Source of the DNA: JAFAVZ01 sp036009105
GTDB lineage: Bacteria; Acidobacteriota; Thermoanaerobaculia; Gp7-AA8
Length of the DNA: 40,823 nt
NCBI GenBank assembly: GCA_036009105.1
Contig: DASYMJ010000346.1
Location: forward strand, 1 to 40,823
Reading direction: 5' to 3'
In this document: positions 1 to 8,088 of the stretch, one piece after another
Layout: each line of letters starts with the position of its first letter
How positions within the stretch are numbered: position 1 is the first letter of the stretch
The notes under the pieces: model-generated
Told to the model about the DNA's origin: nothing
Databases searched by the model: none
Seen by the model: only the letters and a program-made list of their open reading frames with translations
Translations under genes and position numbers: made by a program

Positions 1-633
1 GTGGTCGGCGTCACGAAGGACATCACCACCAGCTTCACCGAGGCTCCGGAGCTGACCGACGAGATTTATCTCTCCGCGTTCCAGACGGACAACCAGCAGC
101 CGCGCGTCTACTTCCGTTCCGAGCAGAGCGCGAACCTGGCCGAGGAGGCGTTCTACCAGAGCCTGGCGCGCATCGCGCCGCAGGCGAAGAACGGCGGCGT
201 GCGCCGCATCGCCGAGGCCCTCGGCGCCTCGAAGCGGATCCTCTCCACCGGCCAGAGCGTGCTGTTCATCTGCGGTCTGTTCGCGTTGCTGCTCTCCCTT
301 TGCGGCGTGTACGGCATCACCGCGAACGCCATCGTGGAGAAGACGCACGAGGTGGGCATCCGCCGCGCCGTCGGCGCGACCGACAGCCAGATCATCATGC
401 TCTTCCTCCGCCAGTCGATGTGGCAGGTCCTGATCGGCCTCGGCATCGGCATCGGCTTCGCCTCCGTCCTGGGATGGATGGCCAGCTCGTTCTTCGGCTT
501 CTCGCTGGCCTTCTACGTCCAGGTCTTCAGCATCGTCATCCTCACCGTCGGCATCATCGTCGCCATCGCCGTCGTCCTGCCCAGCCGCAGGGTGGCCATG
601 ATCGAGCCCTCCGTGGCTCTGAGAACGGAATAG
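1..633 (+). CDS. FtsX/MacB-like ABC transporter permease, C-terminal part
   Basis: This is the C-terminal 210 residues of an ABC-type permease; the gene begins before the window. Three membrane segments are visible at about residues 86-108, 137-160 and 170-193. Between the first two lies the signature of the FtsX/MacB permease domain (KTHEVGIRRAVGAT), and the chain ends in the usual SRRVAMIEPSVALRTE tail. Proteins of this type sit in the inner membrane and couple an ATPase to export or to periplasmic mechanotransmission. The stop is six bases from the start of the CmlA-like gene, so it is probably in one operon with the peptide-biosynthesis genes that follow and may export their product. That role is inferred from position only. 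Confidence 0.85.
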   Translation: MVGVTKDITTSFTEAPELTDEIYLSAFQTDNQQPRVYFRSEQSANLAEEAFYQSLARIAPQAKNGGVRRIAEALGASKRILSTGQSVLFICGLFALLLSLCGVYGITANAIVEKTHEVGIRRAVGATDSQIIMLFLRQSMWQVLIGLGIGIGFASVLGWMASSFFGFSLAFYVQVFSIVILTVGIIVAIAVVLPSRRVAMIEPSVALRTE

Positions 634-639
634 TCAATC

Positions 640-2244
640 GTGGATCCGAACCAGCTCTACTACCTGCGGGAGGACGTGTACGTCGATCCTCTGGTCAACA
701 AGTGGTACGCGTGGCCGAACCTGGTCGCGCCGATCACCTACGCGATGTACATGACGAAGACGCATCGCCGTCTGATGAGCTCCTTCGTCAACAACTACGA
801 GCTGCACATCCTGGGCAACCAGAGCAAGAGCATGGCCGGCGGCGGCGAGTTCGTCGACTGCACGGCCGAGCAGGTGGGCGACGTGCGCGCGCTCATCGCC
901 ATGTGGGATGAGCAGTACGGCATCTACCGCGAGCTCGCGGACGCCGTGAAGCAGCTCGATGCGCTGATGAAGAGCCATACCACCGGCGAGACCATCGAGC
1001 CGCTCTACGAGAAGGTGCCGGAGCTGCTCCGCGGCTACGTGGAGCTGTTCATGGACCTCTACCACCAGCCGAATTACCGGCTGATCGAGAGCCTGCTCTA
1101 CCGCAGCCGCTACTACGACCGCTCCATCCAGTCGGTCTCCTTCGGCCTGCTCTCCCGCGTGTCGCAGCGGCCGTTCGTGCTCAGCACGCCGCGCCTGCCC
1201 GACGCGAACCATCTCCATCTCAAGCACCCCTTCGAGTCGAAGGTGTGGGACCGGATCTTCCGCACCCGCGAGACGCCGGCCACCGGCGCGCAGCTCGCGG
1301 AGTGGTTCGCCGCGGACCTGCTGGAGGGTGGCCTGCCGTGGCAGGAGCTCTTCACAACCGCGGCGCCGACGCGCGTCTACGAGCCGGTGACCGAGCAGGT
1401 CCGCCTGCGCTACCTCGGCCACGCCGGCTTCCTCATCGAGACGAGCGACACCACCATCCTCGTCGACCCGGTCATCGCCAATCGCGCCGAGGCCAATGCC
1501 TCCAACGTGATCAGCTACAGCGAATTGCCGGAGCACATCGACTACGTCTGCCTGACCCACAACCACAGCGATCACGTCAACATCGAGAGCCTGCTCCAGC
1601 TGCGCTACAAGATCGGCACCGTGGTGGTGCCGAAGAACAACGGCGGCACGCTGGCCGATCCGTCTTTGAAGCTGCTGCTCCGCCAGCTCGGCTTCAACGC
1701 CATCGAGGTGGAGGACATGGAGGAGCTCCCCGTGCCCGCCGGCCGCATCGTCTCCATCCCGTTCCTCGGCGAGCACGGCGACCTGAACATCCGCAGCAAG
1801 ACGGCCTGGTTCTTCGAGCTGCACGGCAAGCGGATTTACGCCGGCGCCGACTCCTCGAACCTCGAGCCGCGCATGTACGAGCACATCCGGCAGCTGACCG
1901 GCGATCTCGACATCCTGGCCATCGGCATGGAGTGCGTCGGGGCGCCGTACACCTGGATGTACGGAGCGCTGACCACCGAGGCGGTGAGCCGCAAGATCCG
2001 CGAGTCGCGGCGCCTGAACGGGTCGGACTTCGGCCGCGCGGCGAAGATGCTGGAGACGTTTCGCGCGAAACAGGTGTTGATCTACGCCTTGGGCATGGAG
2101 CCCTGGTACAGCTACTTCATGGGCGTCGACTACAACGACGACTCCGCGCAGATCGTGCAGTCCGGAAAGATGCTGGCCCACTGCCAGGAGCTCGGCGTCC
2201 CCGTCGAGCGCCTGTGCGGCAAACAGACCATCGCGTTCAACTGA
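640..2244 (+). CDS. CmlA-like diiron beta-hydroxylase (metallo-beta-lactamase fold)
   Basis: A 534-residue protein with a helical N-terminal region of about 250 residues and a C-terminal metallo-beta-lactamase-fold domain. The metal motif HNHSDH falls at residues 307-312, followed by E378 in LGEHGD and D404 in AGADSSN. Length, two-domain layout and a glutamate where hydrolases normally have histidine match CmlA, the diiron oxygenase that beta-hydroxylates an amino acid held on a nonribosomal peptide synthetase carrier domain during chloramphenicol synthesis. The assignment rests on remembered family features, so the substrate is unknown. The GTG start lies six bases after the permease stop, and the next gene is a type II thioesterase, which supports a nonribosomal-peptide context. 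The alternative is an uncharacterised MBL-fold hydrolase. Confidence 0.78.
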   Translation: MDPNQLYYLREDVYVDPLVNKWYAWPNLVAPITYAMYMTKTHRRLMSSFVNNYELHILGNQSKSMAGGGEFVDCTAEQVGDVRALIAMWDEQYGIYRELADAVKQLDALMKSHTTGETIEPLYEKVPELLRGYVELFMDLYHQPNYRLIESLLYRSRYYDRSIQSVSFGLLSRVSQRPFVLSTPRLPDANHLHLKHPFESKVWDRIFRTRETPATGAQLAEWFAADLLEGGLPWQELFTTAAPTRVYEPVTEQVRLRYLGHAGFLIETSDTTILVDPVIANRAEANASNVISYSELPEHIDYVCLTHNHSDHVNIESLLQLRYKIGTVVVPKNNGGTLADPSLKLLLRQLGFNAIEVEDMEELPVPAGRIVSIPFLGEHGDLNIRSKTAWFFELHGKRIYAGADSSNLEPRMYEHIRQLTGDLDILAIGMECVGAPYTWMYGALTTEAVSRKIRESRRLNGSDFGRAAKMLETFRAKQVLIYALGMEPWYSYFMGVDYNDDSAQIVQSGKMLAHCQELGVPVERLCGKQTIAFN

Positions 2245-2255
2245 GGCAATCCCTA

Positions 2256-3002
2256 ATGTCCAAGTGGTTCAAGAAATACCGCTACCGCGGCCGCGACGCG
2301 AAGCTTCGTCTCTTCTGCTTCCCCTACGCCGGGGGAAACGCCTCGATCTTCGAGGGGTGGGAGAAGCAGCTCCCCGAGTGGGTGGACGTCTTCGCCATCC
2401 AGGCGCCCGGCCGTACGGTCCGTTTCGCCGAGCCGCCCATCGCCTCGCTGCGGGAGAAGATCTCCATCCTGGCCCGGGAGATCAAGCCGTACCTCGACGT
2501 GCCGCACGTCTTCGTCGGCCACAGCAACGGCGCGCTCACCGCGTTCGAGCTCGCCCGCGAGCTGCAGCGCAGCGGCGCCGGCAACCTCCGCCACCTGGTA
2601 CTCTCCGCCAAGCGCGCGCCGCACCTGCAGCGCAAGGAGCCGATCCACTCCCTGCCGTATCCCGAGTTCGTCTCCCGCCTGCGCGAGCTGAAAGCCACGC
2701 CCGCGGAGATCCTGGAGAACGACGAGCTGATGGCCCTCCTCGAGCCGATGCTCCGCGCCGACTTCTCGCTCAGCGAGACGCACGCGTTCGACCCGACGAT
2801 TCCGGTCACCGCGCCGGTGACGCTCTTCTGGGGCGAAGGCGACGCGGAGATCCCGAAGGACGACATGCTGGCCTGGAAGCAGCACGTGGCCAGCGAGGTC
2901 GATTTCGTGGAGTTCGCCGGCGACCACTTCTTCATCCACAGCCACGAGCAGGATTTCGTAGGGCGGGTGCGGACGATCGTGGAGCGGGCTCTGGTCGCCT
3001 AA
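2256..3002 (+). CDS. Type II thioesterase (alpha/beta hydrolase)
   Basis: A 248-residue alpha/beta hydrolase of the GrsT/SrfAD type. The N-terminus carries the family pattern RLFCFPYAGGNASIF. The nucleophile elbow is GHSNGA with Ser90; an acidic residue in LFWGEGDAEIP and the histidine in GDHFF complete a likely triad. Such enzymes free misprimed or stalled acyl groups from carrier domains of nonribosomal peptide or polyketide synthetases in the cytosol. The start is the ATG 11 bases after the CmlA-like gene; upstream in-frame codons lie inside that gene and are not credible. The last four bases overlap the convergent phosphopantetheinyl transferase. The length is normal for the family. Confidence 0.9.
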   Translation: MSKWFKKYRYRGRDAKLRLFCFPYAGGNASIFEGWEKQLPEWVDVFAIQAPGRTVRFAEPPIASLREKISILAREIKPYLDVPHVFVGHSNGALTAFELARELQRSGAGNLRHLVLSAKRAPHLQRKEPIHSLPYPEFVSRLRELKATPAEILENDELMALLEPMLRADFSLSETHAFDPTIPVTAPVTLFWGEGDAEIPKDDMLAWKQHVASEVDFVEFAGDHFFIHSHEQDFVGRVRTIVERALVA

Positions 3003-3682
3003 AGCCTGACGATCTCGCCCCCTCTTGCCGCGATCGCGGCCCTGTAGCCTTCGTCCGTCTGCAGGGCCGCCACCCGCCACCCGGCCATGTTCTTCACGTC
3101 TCCCCAGACCGTGCTCACCGGCAGCACGGAGAAGGAGGCCAGCTCGATGGACAACCCGCCGCCCACCGCCTTGATGACCGCCTCCTTGGCCGTCCAGATG
3201 GTGAAGAAGAGCGCCGCATCTTCCTCTTTCTCGACCTCGGCCGCCTCGTCCGGCGCGAAGTAACGCCGCGCCAGCTGGGCCAGGTCAGTCATCCGCGGCT
3301 GCTCGACCTCGATGTCGATCCCCACCGCCGTCCCCTCCGCGATGGCGATGGCCACCCGATCGCCGGAGTGGCTGACGTTGAACTCCAGCTCCCCCCTTTC
3401 CAGCGCGGGCTTCCCCTGCGGCCCTTCGACGAACGCCAGCTCCCGCGGATCCCGCCCCAACCGCCGCCCCAGCAACTGGCGCAGCGTGCCGCGCCCGACG
3501 ATGGAGCGGCGGCGGTCGGCCTCGAAACGGTAGCGCTCCACCTTGCGCCGCTCGTCGGCCGAGAGGAGGGGCCGGAGCGCGTCGACCTCGGCCGCGGAGA
3601 CGGAGACGATGGCCACTTCGGTGCGCACGGAGGGGGATGCTATCGCGAGAATGCGGGCTGCTTTGATGCGCCTTCTCCGCAA
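2999..3682 (-). CDS. Sfp-type 4'-phosphopantetheinyl transferase
   Basis: A 227-residue protein of the Sfp/Gsp family, which moves phosphopantetheine from CoA onto the serine of carrier domains. All core motifs are present: NVSHSGDR at about 102-109, GIDIE at 121-125 with the magnesium-binding acidic residues, and WTAKEAVIKAVG at 163-174. It is read toward the thioesterase and overlaps it by four bases. It would activate the synthetase that the first three genes serve. The first 18 residues are basic and poorly conserved, so a GTG at 3628 is a likely alternative start. Confidence 0.92.
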   Translation of the reverse strand: MRRRRIKAARILAIASPSVRTEVAIVSVSAAEVDALRPLLSADERRKVERYRFEADRRRSIVGRGTLRQLLGRRLGRDPRELAFVEGPQGKPALERGELEFNVSHSGDRVAIAIAEGTAVGIDIEVEQPRMTDLAQLARRYFAPDEAAEVEKEEDAALFFTIWTAKEAVIKAVGGGLSIELASFSVLPVSTVWGDVKNMAGWRVAALQTDEGYRAAIAARGGEIVRL

Positions 3683-3825
3683 CAGCTGGTAGGTCGAGAA
3701 CTACACGGAGAACCTCGCGCCGGCCCGACGCCGACCGACCACTCCGTTGGCCGACGCGGTCAAGGCAGCGGTGCAGTAAAGAATGGAAGCCCACTGCAGC
3801 GAAACGATGGATGACATTGATAGAA

Positions 3826-3840
3826 TGTCCAACATGGACA
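3826..3840. promoter_or_regulatory. Possible operator palindrome of the toxin-antitoxin pair
   Basis: A perfect inverted repeat, TGTCCA-ACA-TGGACA, lies about 46 bases before the antitoxin start in the otherwise empty stretch 3683-3886. Phd/YefM-type antitoxins usually bind palindromes in their own promoter. The six-base arms are short enough that chance cannot be ruled out, and I see no convincing -35/-10 pair around it. Confidence 0.4.
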
Positions 3841-3886
3841 ACTTGGGAAATTCTGAAATGCGAACCAAGGGTTTCACGAGGTGCGC

Positions 3887-4240
3887 ATGACAGATCTGAC
3901 CATGGCTCAGCTCGAGGCGATTGCTGGAGAGCACGGCACGTGTCAAGCCTCGGAAGTGAAGGCGAACTGGCGCGGCATCGTGAGGCAAACGCGCGAGAAA
4001 GAAGTGATCGTGACGAACTACAACCGGCCCGAGGCAGTGGTCATGTCGGCGGCGCGGTACGCGGAGCTGGTGGCATCGGCGCGCGCGAACGATCCACTCC
4101 GCCGCCTGCGCGCCGATTTCGAGCGGGAGCTCGCCGCGCTTCGCGCGCCCGGCGCCGCGGACAAACTTCGCGAGCTCTTTGCCGCGACCCCGGAGGACCT
4201 TGCCGATGCGGCCAACGCCGCGCCGGATGATGGGAAGTGA
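3887..4240 (+). CDS. Phd/YefM-family antitoxin
   Basis: A 117-residue protein. Residues of about 18-62 have the Phd/YefM pattern: ASEVKANWRGIV (small dimeric DNA-binding fold) followed by EVIVTNYNRPEAVVMS and an AARYAELV helix. The C-terminal half is charged and helical, as expected for the part that covers the toxin. The ATG at 3887 is preferred to the GTG at 3881 because GAGG sits at a suitable distance before it. The stop overlaps the start of the zeta-like kinase by four bases (GTGA), typical of an antitoxin-toxin pair. It would neutralise the kinase and repress the operon; the operator is probably the palindrome at 3826-3840. Confidence 0.82.
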   Translation: MTDLTMAQLEAIAGEHGTCQASEVKANWRGIVRQTREKEVIVTNYNRPEAVVMSAARYAELVASARANDPLRRLRADFERELAALRAPGAADKLRELFAATPEDLADAANAAPDDGK

Positions 4241-4887
4241 CGCCGGTCATCTTCGTGCTGGCCGGCGTCAACGGTGCTGGCAAAAGCTCCGTCGGCGGAT
4301 CGTTTCTGCGCCGAAAGGGAATGCCCTACTTCAATCCGGACGAAGCAGCCGCGAAAATCCGCCAGGAGCTTGGTTGTAGCGCTGAAGTTGCCAATGCGCG
4401 CGCCTGGGAAGAAGGGATGAGGTTTCTCGCCAAGGCGATCCGCGACGGCACCAGCCACGCTTTCGAAACGACTCTCGGCGGAACCACCATCGCCCGACTC
4501 CTCGCTCAGGCAGCGGACGCGGGCTTCGACGTGCGCATCTGGTTCGTCGGGCTGGCCAGTCCGGAACAGCACATTGCCCGCGTGCAGGCGCGCGTTGCCG
4601 CCGGCGGGCATGACATTCCCGAGGCAAAGATACGAGAACGCTGGGACTCATCGCGTCGCAACGTGATCCTGCTCATGCCGCGCCTGATCGAATTGCGCAT
4701 CTTCGACAACAGTGAGGAGCGCGACGCGGAGTCGGGAAAGATCCCGCCGCCCCGCCTCCTGCTCCACTGGCAAAACGGCGCTGTCATCGGGCCCGCTGCA
4801 GCGACGCTCGCCTCGACGCCGGAATGGGCAAAGCCGATCGTCGCAGGCGCGCTGCAGCTGGCGCGCACCGCGGCTTCCGCCGACTGA
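4237..4887 (+). CDS. Zeta-toxin-like P-loop kinase
   Basis: A 216-residue P-loop protein of the zeta toxin type (COG4185-like). The Walker A motif GVNGAGKSS is at residues 10-18. NPDEAA near residue 32 and HAFETTLGG near residue 70 match the substrate-binding parts of zeta/PezT kinases, and RVAAGGHDIPEAKIRERW supplies the arginines of the lid. Zeta toxins phosphorylate UDP-N-acetylglucosamine and poison cell-wall synthesis; some COG4185 members have no shown toxicity. The GTG start overlaps the antitoxin stop. The partner is a Phd/YefM protein rather than the three-helix epsilon antitoxin of classical systems. Confidence 0.82.
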   Translation: MTPVIFVLAGVNGAGKSSVGGSFLRRKGMPYFNPDEAAAKIRQELGCSAEVANARAWEEGMRFLAKAIRDGTSHAFETTLGGTTIARLLAQAADAGFDVRIWFVGLASPEQHIARVQARVAAGGHDIPEAKIRERWDSSRRNVILLMPRLIELRIFDNSEERDAESGKIPPPRLLLHWQNGAVIGPAAATLASTPEWAKPIVAGALQLARTAASAD

Positions 4888-5024
4888 ACCCCTTTCCTTC
4901 CCGCCTTCAAACCACAATTCCGGGCATTCATCCCAAACGGGGGGCGGCAGGCCTTTCGGCGGGCGCAGAGTGATCGCCGTGGTGATGTTTCCGCGCGTTC
5001 CCTCCGCCGTCCCGCTCAACCGTT

Positions 5025-5030
5025 AGGAGG
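5025..5030 (+). promoter_or_regulatory. Strong ribosome binding site for the di-heme protein
   Basis: AGGAGG lies six bases before the GTG at 5037 and fixes that start. The rest of 4888-5024 shows no gene and no clear terminator. Confidence 0.8.
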
Positions 5031-5036
5031 TTTGCT

Positions 5037-6419
5037 GTGAAAGTGCGCTCCCTTGCCGCCATCGCGCTCTCGTTCTTCCTGTCCCTCGCACCGGCGTTTG
5101 CCCAGGTGGATCCCGGCCCGCGGGGTGGGCCGGCGGGCGCCGGCGCCCCCCTCAATTCCGTGGCCACCAACAACCCCACCACCATCTTCAACTTCTTCAC
5201 CGACGGCAAGGACCGCTTCGAGGAGGTGGACTCGGTCTCCGGCACCATCGGCACCGAGCCCGGCTTCGGCCTGGGGCCGCGCTACAACTCGCGGAGCTGC
5301 GCCTCGTGCCACGCCCAGCCGGCCACCGGCGGCTCCAGCCCCTCCATCAACCCGCAGTTCCAGGATGCCAACGCGCGCGGCGCGACGAACACCATCCCCT
5401 CGTTCCTCTCCTTCACCGGAGCGGTGAGGGAGGCGCGCTTCATCTTCTTCACCGACGCCGCCGGCAATCCCATCACCACCGCGCCGGACGGCGGCGTGCA
5501 CGCTCTCTACACCATCGCCGGCCGCAGCGACGCCGGCCTCTGCACCGCCTCCGTCATCTCCCAGCCGAACTTCACCTCGGCCATGTCCCACAACAACATC
5601 GTCTTCCGCATCCCCACGCCGGTCTTCGGCGCCGGCCTGATCGAGAACATCGACGAGACCACCCTGCTGGCCGGCCTCGGCGCCGGCGGCCTGTACGGCG
5701 TGGCCGGCACGTTCAACCGCAACCCGAACGACGGCACCATCAGCCGCTTCGGCTGGAAGGCGCAGAACAAGTCGCTGGAGATCTTCTCCGGCGAGGCATA
5801 CAACGTCGAGATGGGCGTGAGCAACGAGCTGTTCACCCAGGAGCGCCCCAATCCGGAGGAAGACCGCGCCGCGGGACTCGACGCCCGCTGCAAGATCAAC
5901 CCCACTCCGGAGGACCACACGAATTTCAACGTGACGGCGGTGCAGACGCCCAGCGATGCCGTGCAGTTCGCCATGTTCATGCGCCTGCTCAGCCCACCGG
6001 CGCAGGCCTCCTCGCCCGGCGGGCTCAGCTCGATCCTCAACGGGGAGGCGCTGTTCACGGACGTTGGCTGTGCGGCCTGCCATCGCAAGAGCTTCACCAC
6101 CGCCGCCTCGCGCATCACCCCCGACCTCGGCAACGCGACGGCGAAGCTGTGGAGCGACCTGCAGATCCACCACATGGGCACCACGCTGGCCGACAACGTT
6201 TCGCAGGGTAACGCAGGCGGCGACCAGTTCCGCACCGCGCCGCTGTGGGGCCTCGGGCAGCGGCTCTTCTTCCTGCATGACGGACGGACGGCGAACCTGG
6301 GGCAGGCCATCGCCTTCCACTCGTCGACCGGCTCCGAGGCGAATACCGTGGTGCTGAACTACAACGCTTTGAGCGGGCCGCAGCAGCAGGACATCCTCAA
6401 CTTCCTGCGATCTCTCTGA
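5037..6419 (+). CDS. Di-heme oxidoreductase of the DHOR (DUF1111) type
   Basis: A 460-residue secreted cytochrome-like protein. Residues 1-22 form a signal peptide ending in AFA. Two c-type heme sites are present: CASCH at 88-92 and CAACH at 345-349. Between and after them come features of the DHOR family: RIPTPVFGAGLIENI, and near the end FRTAPLWGLGQ followed by FLHDGRTANLGQAI and a later histidine. The family is loosely called thiol oxidoreductase, but the substrate is unknown; it should act in the periplasm. The start is fixed by a strong Shine-Dalgarno sequence. A TonB-C protein follows eight bases after the stop, so the two are likely co-transcribed. Confidence 0.85.
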   Translation: MKVRSLAAIALSFFLSLAPAFAQVDPGPRGGPAGAGAPLNSVATNNPTTIFNFFTDGKDRFEEVDSVSGTIGTEPGFGLGPRYNSRSCASCHAQPATGGSSPSINPQFQDANARGATNTIPSFLSFTGAVREARFIFFTDAAGNPITTAPDGGVHALYTIAGRSDAGLCTASVISQPNFTSAMSHNNIVFRIPTPVFGAGLIENIDETTLLAGLGAGGLYGVAGTFNRNPNDGTISRFGWKAQNKSLEIFSGEAYNVEMGVSNELFTQERPNPEEDRAAGLDARCKINPTPEDHTNFNVTAVQTPSDAVQFAMFMRLLSPPAQASSPGGLSSILNGEALFTDVGCAACHRKSFTTAASRITPDLGNATAKLWSDLQIHHMGTTLADNVSQGNAGGDQFRTAPLWGLGQRLFFLHDGRTANLGQAIAFHSSTGSEANTVVLNYNALSGPQQQDILNFLRSL

Positions 6420-6427
6420 GGTAAGCC

Positions 6428-7270
6428 ATGTCGCTCCTGTTGCTGCTGTGGCTGTCCGTCGTCCCCCAGGGGGTGATCCTGGTCAAGGGAGCCACGCCGA
6501 GCGCGAGCGACGCGTCGACGCCGGTTCCCGAGGGGGGACAGGTGTCGTCCGGGCGCTACCGCAACGCGTACTTTGGGCTGACCTATCCGATCCCCGCCGG
6601 CTGGAGAGAGCAGCCGGCGGGGCCTCCTCCCTCGGACGGCGGCAGCTACGTGCTCGCCCAGTTCGCCGTCCCCAGGGCGAACGTGCTCCTCGCGGCGCAG
6701 GACCTTTTCTTCAGCCTGCAGCCGCTGGCCGGCGCGGACCAGCTGGTCGCCACGGTGCGCCGCGGGCTCCCGGACCGCTACCAGATCGAGCCGGGGCCGG
6801 CTGAGGTGATGATCGCCGGCCGCCGCTTCCATCGCCTCGCCTATGCCTCCCCCGGCTCGGGCCTCCACTGGCGGATTCTGGCCACCGACGCGCGCTGCCA
6901 CGCGCTGACGTTCACCTTCACCGGCACCGATCCGGCGGCGCTCGACGCGGCGGAGCGGGCCATGAGCGCGCTCTCCCTCGCGCCGGCCGCTCCGGCCTGC
7001 GTGACCGGCTATGCGCAGGGGGAGAACATCGTGAAGAAGACCGAGCCGCTGCTCACCGGGCACCGCTTCAACTCGATCCCCCTCCGCATCGTGGTCGGCA
7101 GCGACGGGCGGGTCAAGCACGTGCATCTCCTCAGCGCGTTCCCCGAGCAGTCCCAGGCCATCATCGCCGCGCTGCGCACCTGGCGCCTCGAGCCGTACCG
7201 CGTGGACGGCAAGGCGGTGCCGGTGGAGACCGGCCTGCTCTTCGGCGCGCCCATGCGCGTGCCGCGCTAG
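6428..7270 (+). CDS. Exported protein with TonB-like C-terminal domain
   Basis: A 280-residue protein with a hydrophobic N-terminus (about residues 2-20) that may be a signal peptide or anchor. The middle (about 43-190) has no family I recognise. The last 70 residues resemble the TonB C-terminal fold: IPLRIVVGSDGRVKHVHLLS, then a helix and ALRTWRLEPYRVDGKAVPVE. In many bacteria this domain occurs outside true TonB proteins, so energy transduction should not be assumed. It follows the DHOR gene by eight bases and overlaps the convergent methyltransferase by four. Confidence 0.65.
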   Translation: MSLLLLLWLSVVPQGVILVKGATPSASDASTPVPEGGQVSSGRYRNAYFGLTYPIPAGWREQPAGPPPSDGGSYVLAQFAVPRANVLLAAQDLFFSLQPLAGADQLVATVRRGLPDRYQIEPGPAEVMIAGRRFHRLAYASPGSGLHWRILATDARCHALTFTFTGTDPAALDAAERAMSALSLAPAAPACVTGYAQGENIVKKTEPLLTGHRFNSIPLRIVVGSDGRVKHVHLLSAFPEQSQAIIAALRTWRLEPYRVDGKAVPVETGLLFGAPMRVPR

Positions 7271-8010
7271 AGCCGCCCCACGCGCGCGAACAAGGGGCAG
7301 CGGATCTCGCGCCGCTGGGCCGGATCGCCCCACGCCGCGGCCAGCTCGGCGGCAACCGCGTCGGTGGCGCGCGTGCCGTGCTGCTGGAAGTAACGCTGCG
7401 AGGCGGACCACGTCTCCAGCACCGCGCGGAGGTCGCTCAGCGTCCACTCCGCGCTCATCACGAATGGCGGCGCGGCGATCTCCTGGAAAGGGAAGGGGAG
7501 GGTGGCATAGCGGTCGTGCACGTACCGGATCCGCTCCGGCCAGAAGCCGGCCAGCACCTCATCCTGAAATCGATGGACGACCGGTCCGACGGCGTCGGCG
7601 AGGTCGCGCGGCCCGTACGAGAAGAGGGCGATGACGGCGCCGCGCCTGGCGACCCGACGCGCCTCGCCATAGAAGCCATCCAGCTCGAACCAGTGCGCGG
7701 CCGCGCCGGCGGTGATCAGGTCGACCGAGGCGTCCGGCAGCGACACCCCATCGGACGGCTCGTGGCGATAGGTGACCCGCTGGTGGGCGGTGGCGCGGGC
7801 CAGCTGACCGGCGCTCGCGTCGGTGGCCACCACGCGCTCGAAATGTTCGGCCAGGGCGATCGCCACCTGCCCGTTCCCCGTGCCGGCGTCCCAGGCCAGG
7901 GCCCGCTCGGGGAGCAGCGAGGCCAGCCAGGCGAAGAGCCCGTCCGGATAGCGCGGCCGATGCCGCGCATACGCCTCGGCATGGCCGGAGTAGTGATCCT
8001 CGAACGTCAT
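7267..8010 (-). CDS. Class I SAM-dependent methyltransferase
   Basis: A 247-residue Methyltransf_11-type enzyme. Motif I is DAGTGNGQ at about 41-48; the acidic end of the second strand is VVATDAS, and SLPDASVDLITAGAAAHWF is the typical post-motif region of the yeast TMT1/trans-aconitate methyltransferase-like group. The substrate cannot be read from sequence. It is divergent from the APC permease across a 78-base gap that contains a palindrome also found at the inositol-phosphate synthase promoter. The start ATG follows directly from the conserved FEDHYSGHAEAYARHRPRYP opening. Confidence 0.87.
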   Translation of the reverse strand: MTFEDHYSGHAEAYARHRPRYPDGLFAWLASLLPERALAWDAGTGNGQVAIALAEHFERVVATDASAGQLARATAHQRVTYRHEPSDGVSLPDASVDLITAGAAAHWFELDGFYGEARRVARRGAVIALFSYGPRDLADAVGPVVHRFQDEVLAGFWPERIRYVHDRYATLPFPFQEIAAPPFVMSAEWTLSDLRAVLETWSASQRYFQQHGTRATDAVAAELAAAWGDPAQRREIRCPLFARVGRL

Positions 8011-8038
8011 GGGCGGGCAAATCCTACCAGCGCTCCTC

Positions 8039-8053
8039 TTGCGTCATACGCAA
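8039..8053. promoter_or_regulatory. Palindromic putative operator, copy 1
   Basis: TTGCGT-CAT-ACGCAA, a perfect inverted repeat with six-base arms, sits in the 78-base gap between the divergent methyltransferase and permease. It matches the site at 11388-11404 at 13 of 15 positions (TTGCGTnATnCGCAA). The position in two divergent promoters suggests a shared repressor; the regulator is not identified in this window. Confidence 0.55.
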
Positions 8054-8088
8054 ACCGTCCGGCGCCGCGATTGCACTCTTCGCGAAGC

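Noticed and set aside
634..2181. A 515-codon open frame antisense to the CmlA-like gene
   Set aside because: Same shadow effect; the sense strand has clear metal-binding motifs.
3701..3988. A 95-codon minus-strand frame before the antitoxin
   Set aside because: No ribosome site or recognisable motif, and it overlaps the start of the antitoxin.
6428..7270. Calling the protein TonB
   Set aside because: Only the last 70 residues are TonB-C-like; there is no proline-rich spacer and no exbB/exbD nearby.
7378..8088. Upstream extension of the APC permease
   Set aside because: It lies across the divergent methyltransferase gene and reads as arginine/glycine-rich noise.
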